A stretch of DNA of 64,000 bases from Vibrio sonorensis (GTDB lineage Bacteria; Pseudomonadota; Gammaproteobacteria; Enterobacterales; Vibrionaceae), in assembly GCF_001854765.1 (NCBI RefSeq), contig NZ_LJJE01000112.1, positions 62,001 through 126,000 on the forward strand. Direction: 5' to 3'. The notes below the pieces were generated by a model. The model made no database searches. It was not told the DNA's origin and was given only the letters and a program-made list of their open reading frames with translations. This document shows positions 35,727 to 45,023 of the stretch, piece by piece (position 1 is the first letter of the stretch; each line of letters begins with the position of its first letter). The translations under genes were made by a program, and so were the position numbers.

Positions 35727-36215
35727 ATGATCAGAACCGCAACCGTCAGCGACCTAGAACCACTCATTGAACTACTTTGCATTGAGAATCAGCACAATGC
35801 GAGTTTGGCTTCGGATACCATTTGCGAAACCGTTGATGTACTAACTCATCAAGAGCTAGAAGAGATTTTGGCGGATAGCAGTCAACAGCTATTTGTGTGG
35901 GAAAGTGTCAATACAATACACGGCGCCCTATTGGGGAATCTGGTTCGAGTCAATCGTCATCGTTGGACACAAAAACGATGCTTTGGCTATGTTCAAGAAC
36001 TCGTTGTACATCCAAAAGCTAGGCGAAAAGGGATTGCTAAATTATTGGTCGATGCTTTTTCTAAATGGGCTTTAGAACATCAGGCAACACATATAGATCT
36101 GCATGTCTGGGCGAACAACGAACAGGCAATTGGCTTCTATGAAAAATACGGTTTTAACACGAAGCAATTGCTATTGAGCAAAGCCGTAATATCCATCGAA
36201 TCAAAGCAGAGGTGA
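35727..36215 (+). CDS. GNAT-family N-acetyltransferase
   Basis: The 162-residue protein has the GNAT motif A in VQELVVHPKARRKGIAKLLVDAF (RRKGIA is the pyrophosphate loop) and motif B ending NNEQAIGFYEKYGF. It follows the CYTH gene by two bases and precedes another acetyltransferase by seven, forming one transcription unit. The substrate cannot be predicted. Confidence 0.9.
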   Translation: MIRTATVSDLEPLIELLCIENQHNASLASDTICETVDVLTHQELEEILADSSQQLFVWESVNTIHGALLGNLVRVNRHRWTQKRCFGYVQELVVHPKARRKGIAKLLVDAFSKWALEHQATHIDLHVWANNEQAIGFYEKYGFNTKQLLLSKAVISIESKQR

Positions 36216-36222
36216 AGTTTAA

Positions 36223-36687
36223 GTGGAGCCCTCTTGTCTTAACTATACGGAACGTACCGCAACTCAAGCTGACTATATATTTCTATTTCAGTTGAAGAAA
36301 AAAACTGAATACGACGTGATAGAACAGGTGTTTGGTTGGTATGATCATATCCAGCAGGATATACATGCAAAAGAGTGGCAAGAGGGAAAACCCACCGTCA
36401 TAGAAATCGATGGTGTTCGCGCTGGAAGCTATTGGCTCAATGAAGAAAGTGACCATTTTTACTTGGGTCGATTTTATATACTTCCGGAATTTCAAAATAA
36501 GGGGCTGGGCAGCCGTATACTAAAGCAATGCATCGCTATCGCTAATGGTAAGAAAAAACCGATAAAGCTGTGCTATTTGGTGAACAACAAAGTTGGTGCG
36601 TTATACAGGAGATATGGCTTTCAAGAAGTAAGCAAAGACCAACACTTTTTCTACATGACCTACGTTAGTCATTGCGACTCAAAGTAA
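36223..36687 (+). CDS. GNAT-family N-acetyltransferase
   Basis: The 154-residue protein starts at GTG 36223 with AGAGGTG upstream. Motif A is FYILPEFQNKGLGSRILKQCI (QNKGLG) and motif B is VGALYRRYGFQEV. It is the third gene of the CYTH/GNAT operon. The substrate is unknown. Confidence 0.9.
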   Translation: MEPSCLNYTERTATQADYIFLFQLKKKTEYDVIEQVFGWYDHIQQDIHAKEWQEGKPTVIEIDGVRAGSYWLNEESDHFYLGRFYILPEFQNKGLGSRILKQCIAIANGKKKPIKLCYLVNNKVGALYRRYGFQEVSKDQHFFYMTYVSHCDSK

Positions 36688-36746
36688 CGCCTCCCGTTCT
36701 TAACATCTTCTAAGAAAACATAATTATTACAAAGGAACAGTCCACT

Positions 36747-37303
36747 ATGGTGATCTTTCTAAATGGTACAACGAGCAGTGGAAAGACAAGTTTGAGTAAA
36801 GCACTGCAAAATGCGTCATCTGAGTTTTTGCTTCACGTGTCAGTTGACAACTTTCTGTCGCAAATATCAGAAAAAGACATGGGTAACCAAGCGTTAATGG
36901 CAGAGGCCTTTCCTAATATTGTCAAAGGTTTTCACGCTTCGGCAGCGGCTACGGCAAGAGCCGGTAACAAGTTAGTTGTGGACTATGTGCTGCAAGATCA
37001 GGTTTGGTTAGAGGATTGTGTCAACGCCTTTAAAGGGTTAGATGTCCTATTTGTCGGTGTCCACTGCCCACTAGAAATTTTAGAGCAACGGGAAAAAGAG
37101 CGCGGAGATCGCCATGTTGCGGAGCGCGTTTTCAGTTCGATCGCGTCCATGCCCATGATAAATATGACATAGAGATTGACACCGCTTCACACACGCTTGA
37201 GGAAAACGTAGAACGCATACTAAGTTACATAGAAGAGGGCAATCGATTTAACGCGTTTGATGAGCTAAGAGCCAAGTACCAACAACGCACTTTGGGAGCA
37301 TAA
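36747..37303 (+). pseudogene. Chloramphenicol phosphotransferase-like kinase, frameshifted
   Basis: The first frame has a P-loop near the N-terminus (FLNGTTSSGKTS), SVDNFL and LVVDYVLQD, and reads to GDRHVAERVF. The second frame continues FDRVHAHDKYDIEID and ends at 37303. One base is missing near 37121-37136 (length 3n+2), and the restored length of about 185 residues is normal for the CPT/AAA_33 family. These enzymes phosphorylate small molecules such as chloramphenicol. The actual substrate here is unknown, and resistance should not be assumed. Confidence 0.78.
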
Positions 37304-37345
37304 ATGTACGGGAACAAATTGAGGTCAAACCGGATGGCAACACTT

Positions 37346-37381
37346 TAAGTGATAAGGAAGAGTTAAGTGATAAGGAAAGCG
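37346..37381 (+). repeat. 18-base tandem duplication carrying a ribosome binding site and start codon
   Basis: TAAGTGATAAGGAA occurs at 37346-37359 and again at 37364-37377, an 18-base step. The first copy supplies AAGGAAGAG as ribosome binding site for the GTG at 37367, which lies in the second copy. The first GTG (37349) opens only a five-codon frame. Confidence 0.75.
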
Positions 37382-37855
37382 AAGTACTCCGACAGTAGCA
37401 TTTTGGCCGCTTTATCTATACAGGTTTGGCTAGACACGTACGCGATTTACGGTGTGAATAGCGCGTTAGCCAACTATACACTTTCGACGTTCCATAAAGC
37501 GTACTTCGACCATTTACTAGCAGATAGCAACATCCAGATATGGGTTTACGTGGTCGAAGAACATATTGTTGGCTATATCGCAATCGATGTATCTAAAGAA
37601 AAATCTGTTAACGGCAAAGGCTTTGAAGTAACGACATTGTATGTATCGCGCCATTTCCAAGGAAAGGGAGTGGGCCGGTCGTTGCTCAAACAGGTACAGA
37701 CTGACCTCGGATTACCATTCTGGTTATCGGTGTGGATTGGAAATGAGTCAGCGTTGGCGTTCTATCAACATATTGGTATGACAATCGAAGGTGAAACCTA
37801 TTTTGAGCTCGACAATGAGCAGCACAAAAATCTCGTATTGGTGCTTAACGAGTGA
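37367..37855 (+). CDS. GNAT-family N-acetyltransferase
   Basis: The 162-residue protein has motif A in VTTLYVSRHFQGKGVGRSLLKQV (QGKGVG) and motif B in NESALAFYQHIGM. The start is GTG, created by an 18-base tandem duplication that also provides the ribosome binding site. It lies 64 bases after the kinase gene and is probably in the same transcript. The substrate is unknown. Confidence 0.88.
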   Translation: MIRKAKYSDSSILAALSIQVWLDTYAIYGVNSALANYTLSTFHKAYFDHLLADSNIQIWVYVVEEHIVGYIAIDVSKEKSVNGKGFEVTTLYVSRHFQGKGVGRSLLKQVQTDLGLPFWLSVWIGNESALAFYQHIGMTIEGETYFELDNEQHKNLVLVLNE

Positions 37856-37991
37856 GAGAAGAGATACGTAACCAAAGTTGGTAATCGCTAGTAACTTTCC
37901 CTTCTTATTTAAAAACTTACTGATAAACTAGTCATCCAATAATAAGAGCAAACGCTCAACAACAAAGTTCAGCTTATTAAGGATGATAACA

Positions 37992-38434
37992 ATGGAAATT
38001 TCACAAGCAACGATAAAAGATGTTGCACAAATTGCACCACTATTCGATCGCTACCGAGTGTTTTACCAACAACAGAGCGATGTGGAACTGGCTACCCAAT
38101 TTATTGTTGAGCGACTTAGCAACAATCAGTCGGTAATTCTTTTTGCAAAAGACGACGCTGGGAATACCGTTGGTTTTACTCAGCTTTATCCTACTTTTTC
38201 TTCTGTTTCCGCTAAGCCGAGTTTGATCCTTAACGATCTCTATGTAGAACAAGAACAGCGCGGGAAAGGGATAGGTAAAGCGCTGTTAATTGCAGCAAAA
38301 GAATATGCCAACAAGTGGGCGCAAAAGGACTGGCTTTAGAAACAGCGGTCGATAATCACAACGCGCAAAAATTATACGAATCGCTGGGTTATGAGCGCGA
38401 GACAGAGTATTACAGCTACTTTTTAACGGTCTAA
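37992..38434 (+). pseudogene. GNAT-family N-acetyltransferase, frameshifted
   Basis: The first frame has motif A (LYVEQEQRGKGIGKALLIAAKEYA) and stops at 38339. The second frame gives AKGLALETAVDNHNAQKLYESLGYE, the expected motif B, ending at 38434. One base is missing near 38317-38322, probably from a G run (GGGC), and length is 3n+2. Restored, it is 147 residues. ATG 37992 is favoured by AAGGA nine bases upstream. Confidence 0.82.
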
Positions 38435-38597
38435 CAACTGTTGTTATTGCGATAAATATCACTAAGCGTCATCGACTTATTTACACTCTGGAATACATCT
38501 CAATCTTTGAGTGATACGCTATACCCTATAATGTATCACTCTCGCTTACAGGTAAACGAGATACATAGATTGAGCCAAGTTGTAGTAGGTAGTCGAG

Positions 38598-38831
38598 ATG
38601 ATTAGTACAAAAGAAAACCAATATTGCTCCGAATGTGCAGATACCAAACAACACATTGTTGTTCTGGTAAGAAAATCAGCAGGCTTTGAAGGTGAGCAAC
38701 ACCAAAGCATTAAACAATTTATTACCGCGATGATAAAAAGTTGGTCGTTTGGTGCTTTCTTATCTTCAATGGACGATTTTGAGCGCCACATAATTTGTGA
38801 AACTTGTGGCGCCAAAAGAGTGGAAGAGTAA
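38598..38831 (+). CDS. Small zinc-ribbon-like protein, unknown function
   Basis: The 77-residue protein has two CxxC pairs, YCSECAD near residue 10 and CETCGAK near residue 68, which could bind one zinc. A short amphipathic helical stretch lies between (KQFITAMIKSWSFGAFLSS). No family is recognised. It converges on the PL7 lyase gene, with a hairpin between them. Confidence 0.68.
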   Translation: MISTKENQYCSECADTKQHIVVLVRKSAGFEGEQHQSIKQFITAMIKSWSFGAFLSSMDDFERHIICETCGAKRVEE

Positions 38832-38841
38832 AAAATTAATG

Positions 38842-38866
38842 GAGGATACACTGTCGGCGTATCCTC
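38842..38866. terminator. Probable bidirectional terminator between convergent genes
   Basis: GAGGATAC, a nine-base loop and GTATCCTC form a perfect 8-base stem. In the leftward transcript it is followed by an ATT-rich stretch with six U. It serves the zinc-ribbon gene and the PL7 lyase gene, which face each other here. Confidence 0.6.
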
Positions 38867-38881
38867 ATTATTCAACGGCGG

Positions 38882-39900
38882 TTACTGATCCAGCACTAAC
38901 TTGTAAAATGAGGCTTGAGTGTAATCTCCGGCTTCCATACCTCTATCTTCACACCCAGAGCTTTGCGTATTACATTGATTATATGCTCCTGCTTTAAAGT
39001 ACATCCAATCTTGCCCATAACTGGTGTCGAGTTGTTCTTCACCGGGATAGGGTTTGGCTAGATCAACAGAGAACTCCACGCGCTTTTCATCTTGGCTACC
39101 TAGATTTCGAGTGAACGTCAGATTCATCACTGTACCGACAATCTCGACATCGTAAGCAAACAGTTCGCCAAGCTTAATACCATCCGTTGGGTCAGGGCTT
39201 TGCTTGGTAAGCTTTTTGTGACCGAAAACATCGTGAGAAATGTCGAATCTGTCTTTTTTGTCTTTGGGATTAATCTCGTAGTTCCAAAAGACACTGCCGT
39301 ATTGATGGTTTGGCATTTTTCGATAGTAAATTTTTAATGGTTCATTGTTTGAACCGTGTATCTGCCCAATAACCACAGAGTGAGCGCCCATTTTTTTGTC
39401 GTCTCCGCTTGTACTTACCGCATCCACAGTAAGAACGGCAGATAAGCGACCGCCAATGGCACCAAAGTCTTTAGCATTGGGATGACTCTCAACTGCAAAG
39501 TTAGTCGCTGGTGCTTTGTATTGATAAGCTTGTGTCTCATCAAGCATAGCGCGCAGTTCACTGCGAGTGTTTCTACTATTGGGAGTCGTAGAACCCGCAT
39601 TAGGCGCGACAAATACAACTGCACCTGTATCAGCATCGGTATAAAAGTAGTCTGGATGAACATAGGGGTAGTTAACGTAGTTAGATGCGCGGCAGTAATC
39701 TCCATTGTTTTCCCTTTGCGTTCTGGCGTTTTATCTTCAATGGGCAAGTTAATTTTCCATTTACGCATATCGAAGTTTTCAGCTGGAGCATTTTGTGGAT
39801 CAAGCTTGTCGATCAGGGATTGCTTGAAGGGAGAATCTTCAGCAGTAGCGGAATAAGGTAATACAGACAGAATAGTGACAGCTAAGATAGAATTACGCAT
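38882..39900 (-). pseudogene. Polysaccharide lyase family 7 (alginate lyase), secreted, frameshifted
   Basis: The precursor begins MRNSILAVTILSVLPYSATA (signal peptide), then SPFKQSLIDKLDPQNAPAENFDM. One A is missing from an A run near 39708-39711. In the restored frame it reads NGDYCRASNYVNYPYVHPDY and reaches the catalytic RSELRAML strand. QIH and YFKAGAYNQ, the other PL7 signatures, are intact. Restored length is 339 residues. PL7 enzymes cleave alginate by beta-elimination. The gene is the last of a leftward unit with the symporter, 66 bases away. Confidence 0.88.
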
Positions 39901-39966
39901 GAGTTCGCCTTTGTCAGGTTAAAGAAAGAGCAACAGCAATCACTGTTGCCCTGCGTTGAATTAGAA

Positions 39967-41740
39967 TTAGCTATGAGTAGCCGTTGGAGATTGTTCAAGT
40001 TTCTCGTCGACGGCCTTGACGAGTAACAAACCTACTGTCAGCACGATGGCGCCACAACCGATAAAGACAAATCTTCCCCATAGTGGGTTGGGTAGAACGA
40101 ACATTGCCATTACACCGACTCCCGCTATAGCAATAAGTGAGCCCAACATACGGCGCTGCTTATTGTCGAGCTTTTGCTGTTCCATTGATTCCGAAACCAG
40201 CGGAGTCGCGAGGTTTTCAAAAAATTGGTCTACGCTTCGTTGGCGTTCTTCTGGAAGTGGTTTGTAGAACAGAGTCGTTAGTACAAAGAAACCAGCGGTA
40301 AAGACCAAGTGACTCATTAAGCCAATCGCAACCTTTAGATCAGACCATTCTCGACCTGTTAATGGTTCTAAACCAAACCAGTTTTGCACCATCTCTGCGT
40401 TGATGACAAACCCAACAATGTAAGAGACAAAGCCACCGACAACTAGAGTTCCCCAACCAGCCCAATCAGGCGTTTTTTTGATAAAGAAGCCGCAGAAGGC
40501 TGGAATTGTCATAGGGAAACCAATCAAGGCACCGACGTACATCATGGTATCGAACAAACTCAAGCCTTTAAGTGAATTGATAAACAAGGCGACGAGGATA
40601 ATAGCAATACCAAAACAGGTTGAGGTGATTTTGGAAACTACCACCAATTCCTTTTCAGTTGAATTAGGGCGAAGAATTGGCTGATAGAAATTTTTGACAA
40701 AGATTCCCGAGTTTCGGTTCAGCCCAGAGTCCATGGAGGACATAGTTGCGGCAAACATTGCGGCAATTAAAAGACCAACCATGCCTGCTGGCATATATCT
40801 TGAACGAAGTATAGGTAGCGAAATCGCCAGCTTTTGAGCCCGCATCCGGGTACTGAGTTGCGAGGTCCACACCCTGTCCGGCAATAAACCAAGAGGGCAT
40901 AAACCAAATTAAAGGACCCATTGTCATCAAAATACAAGCGAGCAAAGCAGCCTTCTTGGCGTTCTTTGAATCCTTAGCCGCGAGATAGCGATAAGAGTTA
41001 AGCATGTTGTTTGTGATGCTGAACTGCTTAAAGAAAATAAAGAAAGCCCATAAACCAAATATGCTTAGGTAGTTAAGATTGTTACCTGAGACAAAAGAAG
41101 CACCTTCCTGTACAGGGAAATTATTCACGATCTCTGACACGCCACCACCTTGGATAATAGCCACAATAGCGCAAGTCATAGTGACAGCCATGATGATAAC
41201 CATTTGCATAAAGTCAGACGCAATAACGGCCCAAGAACCTCCCGTCACCGACATGATAAGTACGACAAGACCAGTAATAATTATGGTTGTTGTCATATCA
41301 AATCCGAAGATACCCGAAGCGATAATCGCGAGCCCGTTTAGCCATATTCCCGCCGAAATGACACTGTTAGGCATACCTGACCAAGTAAAGACCTGCTCAT
41401 TGAGGTTGCCAAACCTCATGCGTATCGCTTCGATAACAGTAATGACGCGCAATTGTCGAAACTTTGGAGCGAAGTAGAGGTAGTTCATCAAGTAGCCAAA
41501 TGCATTGGCAAGGAAGATAAAAGCGACTGCAAAGCCGTCTGCATAAGCTTTACCAGCAGCTCCTGTGAAGGTCCACGCACTAAACTGTGTCATAAAAGCG
41601 GTAGCGCCAACCATCCACCAAAGCATACTGCCACCACCGCGAAAGTAGTCACTAGTTGTGCTGGTAAAAGTACGAAACATCCATCCTATTGCAATAAGAA
41701 ATAGGAAATAGATGCCAACAATAAGGGTATTGAGTTCCAT
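39967..41740 (-). pseudogene. Sodium:solute symporter (SSS family), frameshifted; likely oligo-uronide importer
   Basis: The first frame (from ATG 41740, AAAAGG upstream) has about nine helices and the SSS signature region (FRGGGSMLWWMVGATAFMTQFSAWTFTGAAG). The second frame supplies RYMPAGMVGLLIAAMFAATMSSMDSGLN and the remaining helices. Length is 3n+1, so one extra base (or two missing) lies about 40800-40850. Full length is near 590 residues. In alginate-using vibrios, SSS proteins (ToaA-C) import oligoalginate or the monomer; position beside PL7 supports the same here, by inference. Confidence 0.85.
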
Positions 41741-41797
41741 CTTTTGACCTTTTGATAGTTGCTTATTAATCGACCAGATAGTAACAATCACAATTTT

Positions 41798-41814
41798 ATA
41801 TTGTAGTATTATAT
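41798..41814. promoter_or_regulatory. Candidate FCD/GntR-type operator, site 1
   Basis: ATATTGTAGTATTATAT lies 58 bases upstream of the symporter start. The core TTGTAGTATTA approximates TNGTNNNACNA of the FadR branch of GntR regulators, with AC replaced by AT. It is one of four related elements in this locus. Confidence 0.4.
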
Positions 41815-41989
41815 GTCGTTAGTGTGATTAATGATCGCGCTTTTAATAAAGATTAAATCATACAAGTGATCGGGATCTAAAAGTAAAAATGATTGAAAAA
41901 TAACCCTAGAATACGATTTTACAGAGTCTATGAGGTGACTGTTGGTGGTTGAGAGTGTTGGTTGTAGATAAATAAGCTTTACCGATACG

Positions 41990-42010
41990 AGGATATATGT
42001 ATTACAATTA
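41990..42010. promoter_or_regulatory. Candidate FCD/GntR-type operator, site 2
   Basis: The core TGTATTACA (41998-42006) is an exact TGTA-n-TACA palindrome and matches TNGTNNNACNA at 10 of 11 positions. It lies between the dehydrogenase stop and the symporter, about 260 bases from the symporter start. Confidence 0.4.
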
Positions 42011-42113
42011 AAAAGGCGCATCAATGAGCCTGGACATTGATGCGCAAAAAGGTTGTTCTATCTTCTAAGCTAGGCTTAGTCGTTATTGTTATAGGAGCAA
42101 CGAACTATCAAAG

Positions 42114-43300
42114 CTATTTTGCAAGCTTAAACACTTCGATAATTTCTTGTTTGTTAATAGGTTTTACGCCAGCGATGGTTTCAGTACCGGGGATGGCAAA
42201 CATGCGAATAACGTCTTCAGCCATCTCTTCGAACTTGTCGTCACCTATACCGTCGTCAGACAAAGTAATCGCCATTCCAGTACGTTGTAACCATTCTTTG
42301 ACTTTTACTGAAAGCAACTTAGCCGCTTTGAGATCATTTTCTTCGACTACGCCGAAACATCTTCTTGCCAGTTGCGCCCAGCGATCTGGTCTAACGTCAG
42401 AGAAAAACTCAAGATACGGTGGAATAACGACAGCCATACCACGAGCATGTCGCATGTCATAGTGCGCACTTAACGGCATCTCAATTGAGTGCATCGGGAT
42501 TGAGCCCAAACGACCCAGCGCCTGAAAACCTGACCAGCCAAAGATGGAGCACAAAGCCAACTGACCACGAACATCGAGGTCATTAGGGTCAGCAATAACT
42601 TTATCGAAGTTATCAATAAGGTTGAGAATCATGCCTTCCGTCATGCGGTCAGCGAAAGGTGAATCAGCGTCGCTAGAGAGATAGTGTTCTATAAGATGCG
42701 AAAAGATATCCACGCAGCTTTCGGCAGTGATAAAGTCCGGAAGGCTAGCATGTAGTTCAGGATCAAGAATCGCGACTTTTGGAATTCGATACTCGGAGCG
42801 GCTAAAACTTTTCTCTTTCGTTTCCCAGTTTGTTAAAACTCCACCCGCATTACATTCTGAACCAGAAGCCGCAACGGTTGGGATTGAAATAATCGGGAAC
42901 GCGCCAGTGTATTCTCTTGGAGTACGGTCGCCTAATACAACATAATCCCAACAGCTACCGCCACTGTACGAGGTGGCAGCAATGTATTTAGAGCCATCGA
43001 TAACACTGCCGCCACCTAATGCAACAACAAGATCGCATTCATTTTGATTGAATAACTCTATCGCTTTGTCAATTGTGTGGGCTCTTGGATTAGGCTCGAT
43101 TTCAGTAAACGTAACAACCTCGATGCCTTCAGCATTTAGGGAAGTAACCACCTTATCAATGATGGGAGCGAAGGTTTCATTGGCTTCATAAGTAGCTAAA
43201 AAAGCTTTTTCCCCAGAGTCTTTGCTACTGAGCCAACCTCGGTTAACTTACCGGGACCATAGACGAGCTTAGTTGGGAAATTCCATGCAAAATCTTGCAT
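42114..43300 (-). pseudogene. Iron-containing alcohol dehydrogenase family protein, frameshifted
   Basis: From ATG 43300 (AGGAG upstream) it reads MQDFAWNFPTKLVYGPGKLTEVGSVAK and then runs into a stop. One base is missing near 43210-43230, and the restored frame continues GEKAFLATYEANETFAPIIDK into the long frame. Length 1187 confirms a single loss (395 residues restored). Family features are intact: LVVALGGGSVIDGSK, VAASGSECNAGG and the metal-ligand helix region (HLIEHYLSS, HYDMRHARGMAV). It reduces or oxidises an alcohol/aldehyde with NAD(P). In this locus, reduction of an unsaturated uronate or ketoacid product is a guess. Confidence 0.85.
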
Positions 43301-43445
43301 TTGATAACTCCTAATATTATTGCACCAATGAAATCTACTTTTCCCTGCTTACTGCTTGTGTTCACTGAATGCCATATCAGACTAATGTTACGCCTGACGA
43401 GTGAAAGAAACGTTCGGTTCCAAACCGATGAAATTAAATTATATA

Positions 43446-43463
43446 CTATATTGTATTACAAAT
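43446..43463. promoter_or_regulatory. Candidate FCD/GntR-type operator, site 3
   Basis: The core TTGTATTACAA (43451-43461) matches the FadR-branch consensus TNGTNNNACNA exactly and is a palindrome around one base. It lies about 150 bases upstream of the dehydrogenase start in the divergent promoter region. Confidence 0.5.
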
Positions 43464-43661
43464 AAGTAAAGTAACCTGGTTAGAAAAAAGTGAAATAGTG
43501 CACAAAACTCCATAATGGCTCAGTATAGTGATTTTTAATTAAATCCCTTTTGTTTTGTGGGCTTGAGGTGGTTTTTGCAAAATCATAGAGCTTGAGGGTT
43601 AAAGGCTAATATTTATACAGTTGAATCAAATTCACAGATTTTTCGTCTGAAATTTCATACG

Positions 43662-43680
43662 TTATATGTAGTATAATAAC
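43662..43680. promoter_or_regulatory. Candidate FCD/GntR-type operator, site 4, overlapping a -10 box
   Basis: TTATATGTAGTATAATAAC has the core TGTAGTATA and contains TATAAT (43672-43677), 21 bases before the GTG of the AlgL-like lyase. Binding here would block the promoter. The match to the consensus is partial. Confidence 0.4.
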
Positions 43681-43698
43681 TCATTATGAGGTGTGATT

Positions 43699-44961
43699 GT
43701 GAAAACGAAAAATGCATTAAACATAGCTATGGCCTTGATCATGGGGGTGATAGCGTCACCAGGATTGTCGGCTGAGTTTGTGTTTTTAGCTGAAGATACA
43801 CTTAGGAAAAATCGAAACGAGTTGCACTCAAACCAAGCAACGGATTCAATGAAATTAGCCTATAAACGATTGATTGAAGAGGCTGAGCTTGCAATGGTGG
43901 ACGGCCCATTTAGCGTGACAGACAAAGGTATGCTGCCGCCAAGTGGGAGTAAAAATGACTATATGAGCATAAGCCCGTATTGGTGGCCTGATGAAAGCAA
44001 AGAAGATGGCCTACCATGGATTCGCCATGATGGTAAGACCAACCCCGCATCAAAAACCAACGAAACAGATTCGAGAAGAATCGGTCACTTTACGCGATCG
44101 GTAAGAGCATTAGCGCTGGCATACTATTTTAGTGAAGACGAAAAATATGCATTACGCGCGATTGAATACCTTCGTACCTGGTTTGTGAACAGCGAAACTA
44201 AAATGAACCCCAATGTTAATTATGGGCAAGGTGTTCCGGGGCGTGCTGAAGGAAGGCGAGGTGGAATCATTGACACACGCACGCTCGCTGATCGTCTTCT
44301 CGACTCCTTCGCCATATTATCCCGCTCTTCAAATTGGACTGAAAACGACGAAAACCAGATAAACCAATGGTATTCGGAATATTTAGATTGGCTCATTATC
44401 GATGACCTGTCTGGTGGTCCAAAGGGAGAAACGGCAGCCAAGAACAATCACGGAACATGGTACGACCTGCAAATCGCAAGCATTTCATATTTTCTGGGAA
44501 ATGAGCCATTGGCAAAACAGATGGTACAAAAAGCGAAAACGCGCGTTGATGAGCAGTTTGAAGGTGATGGTTCCCAGCCACATGAAATATCCCGTACTCG
44601 CGCTTATCACTATCACTACTTTAGCCTTGATCCATTGGTGGGTATCGCCGTTATTGGTGACAAATTAGCAATGGACTTGTGGAGATATGAAAACGACAAA
44701 GGCGGTTCGTTGGAAAAGGGCATACAGCTTATGGCGGACTACCACGATCCGAATGCCGATTGGCCGTATACCGCAAAGGATAAGCGCAGAAGGGTAGAGC
44801 GTATGACTCCAATCTATTTGAAAGCAGGACTTGCGCTGAATAAACCGGAATGGGTAGCGCTGGCCACCCAAACGGATTTTAGTCCATTTACTGTAGAGAA
44901 AAATCTTGCAGAGGTTTGGGCACAACGCGATGTAGAACTGCTGTATGCGCAACAAAAATAG
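43699..44961 (+). CDS. Secreted alginate lyase-superfamily protein (PF05426 / PL38- or PL5-like)
   Basis: The product is about 420 residues. GTG 43699 is chosen because GAGG lies seven bases upstream and a signal peptide (MKTKNALNIAMALIMG to LSA) follows. The alpha-toroid lyase features are visible: YMSISPYWWPD, TRSVRALALAYYFS, the catalytic NNHGTWYD, and RTRAYHYHYFSLDPL. This family cleaves uronans such as alginate or glucuronan by beta-elimination in the periplasm. NNHGTWYD and the RTRAYHYHY stretch match the PL38 kind more than classical AlgL, so glucuronan activity is possible. Confidence 0.87.
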   Translation: MKTKNALNIAMALIMGVIASPGLSAEFVFLAEDTLRKNRNELHSNQATDSMKLAYKRLIEEAELAMVDGPFSVTDKGMLPPSGSKNDYMSISPYWWPDESKEDGLPWIRHDGKTNPASKTNETDSRRIGHFTRSVRALALAYYFSEDEKYALRAIEYLRTWFVNSETKMNPNVNYGQGVPGRAEGRRGGIIDTRTLADRLLDSFAILSRSSNWTENDENQINQWYSEYLDWLIIDDLSGGPKGETAAKNNHGTWYDLQIASISYFLGNEPLAKQMVQKAKTRVDEQFEGDGSQPHEISRTRAYHYHYFSLDPLVGIAVIGDKLAMDLWRYENDKGGSLEKGIQLMADYHDPNADWPYTAKDKRRRVERMTPIYLKAGLALNKPEWVALATQTDFSPFTVEKNLAEVWAQRDVELLYAQQK

Positions 44962-45023
44962 AACCCCCAGAGAGAGCCCACATATCTCTCTTCTTAATTA
45001 ACAATCTGATAGTGGAAATTTAA

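Larger units (their letters stand above)
41741..42113. other. Intergenic region upstream of the symporter gene
   Basis: About 370 AT-rich bases between the dehydrogenase stop and the symporter start. It contains two TGTA-n-TA motifs (around 41798 and 41990). The dehydrogenase stop is followed by a poorly structured GC-poor stretch; I see no gene. Confidence 0.6.
43301..43698. other. Divergent promoter region of the lyase locus
   Basis: About 400 very AT-rich bases between the leftward dehydrogenase and the rightward AlgL-like lyase. It contains two TGTA-n-TA motifs (43446-43463, 43662-43680), the second overlapping a TATAAT. It ends with GAGG seven bases before GTG 43699. No gene is visible. 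Confidence 0.6.

Noticed and set aside
36747..37303. Chloramphenicol resistance gene
   Set aside because: The family (CPT/AAA_33) is broad and the sequence alone gives no evidence for chloramphenicol as substrate.
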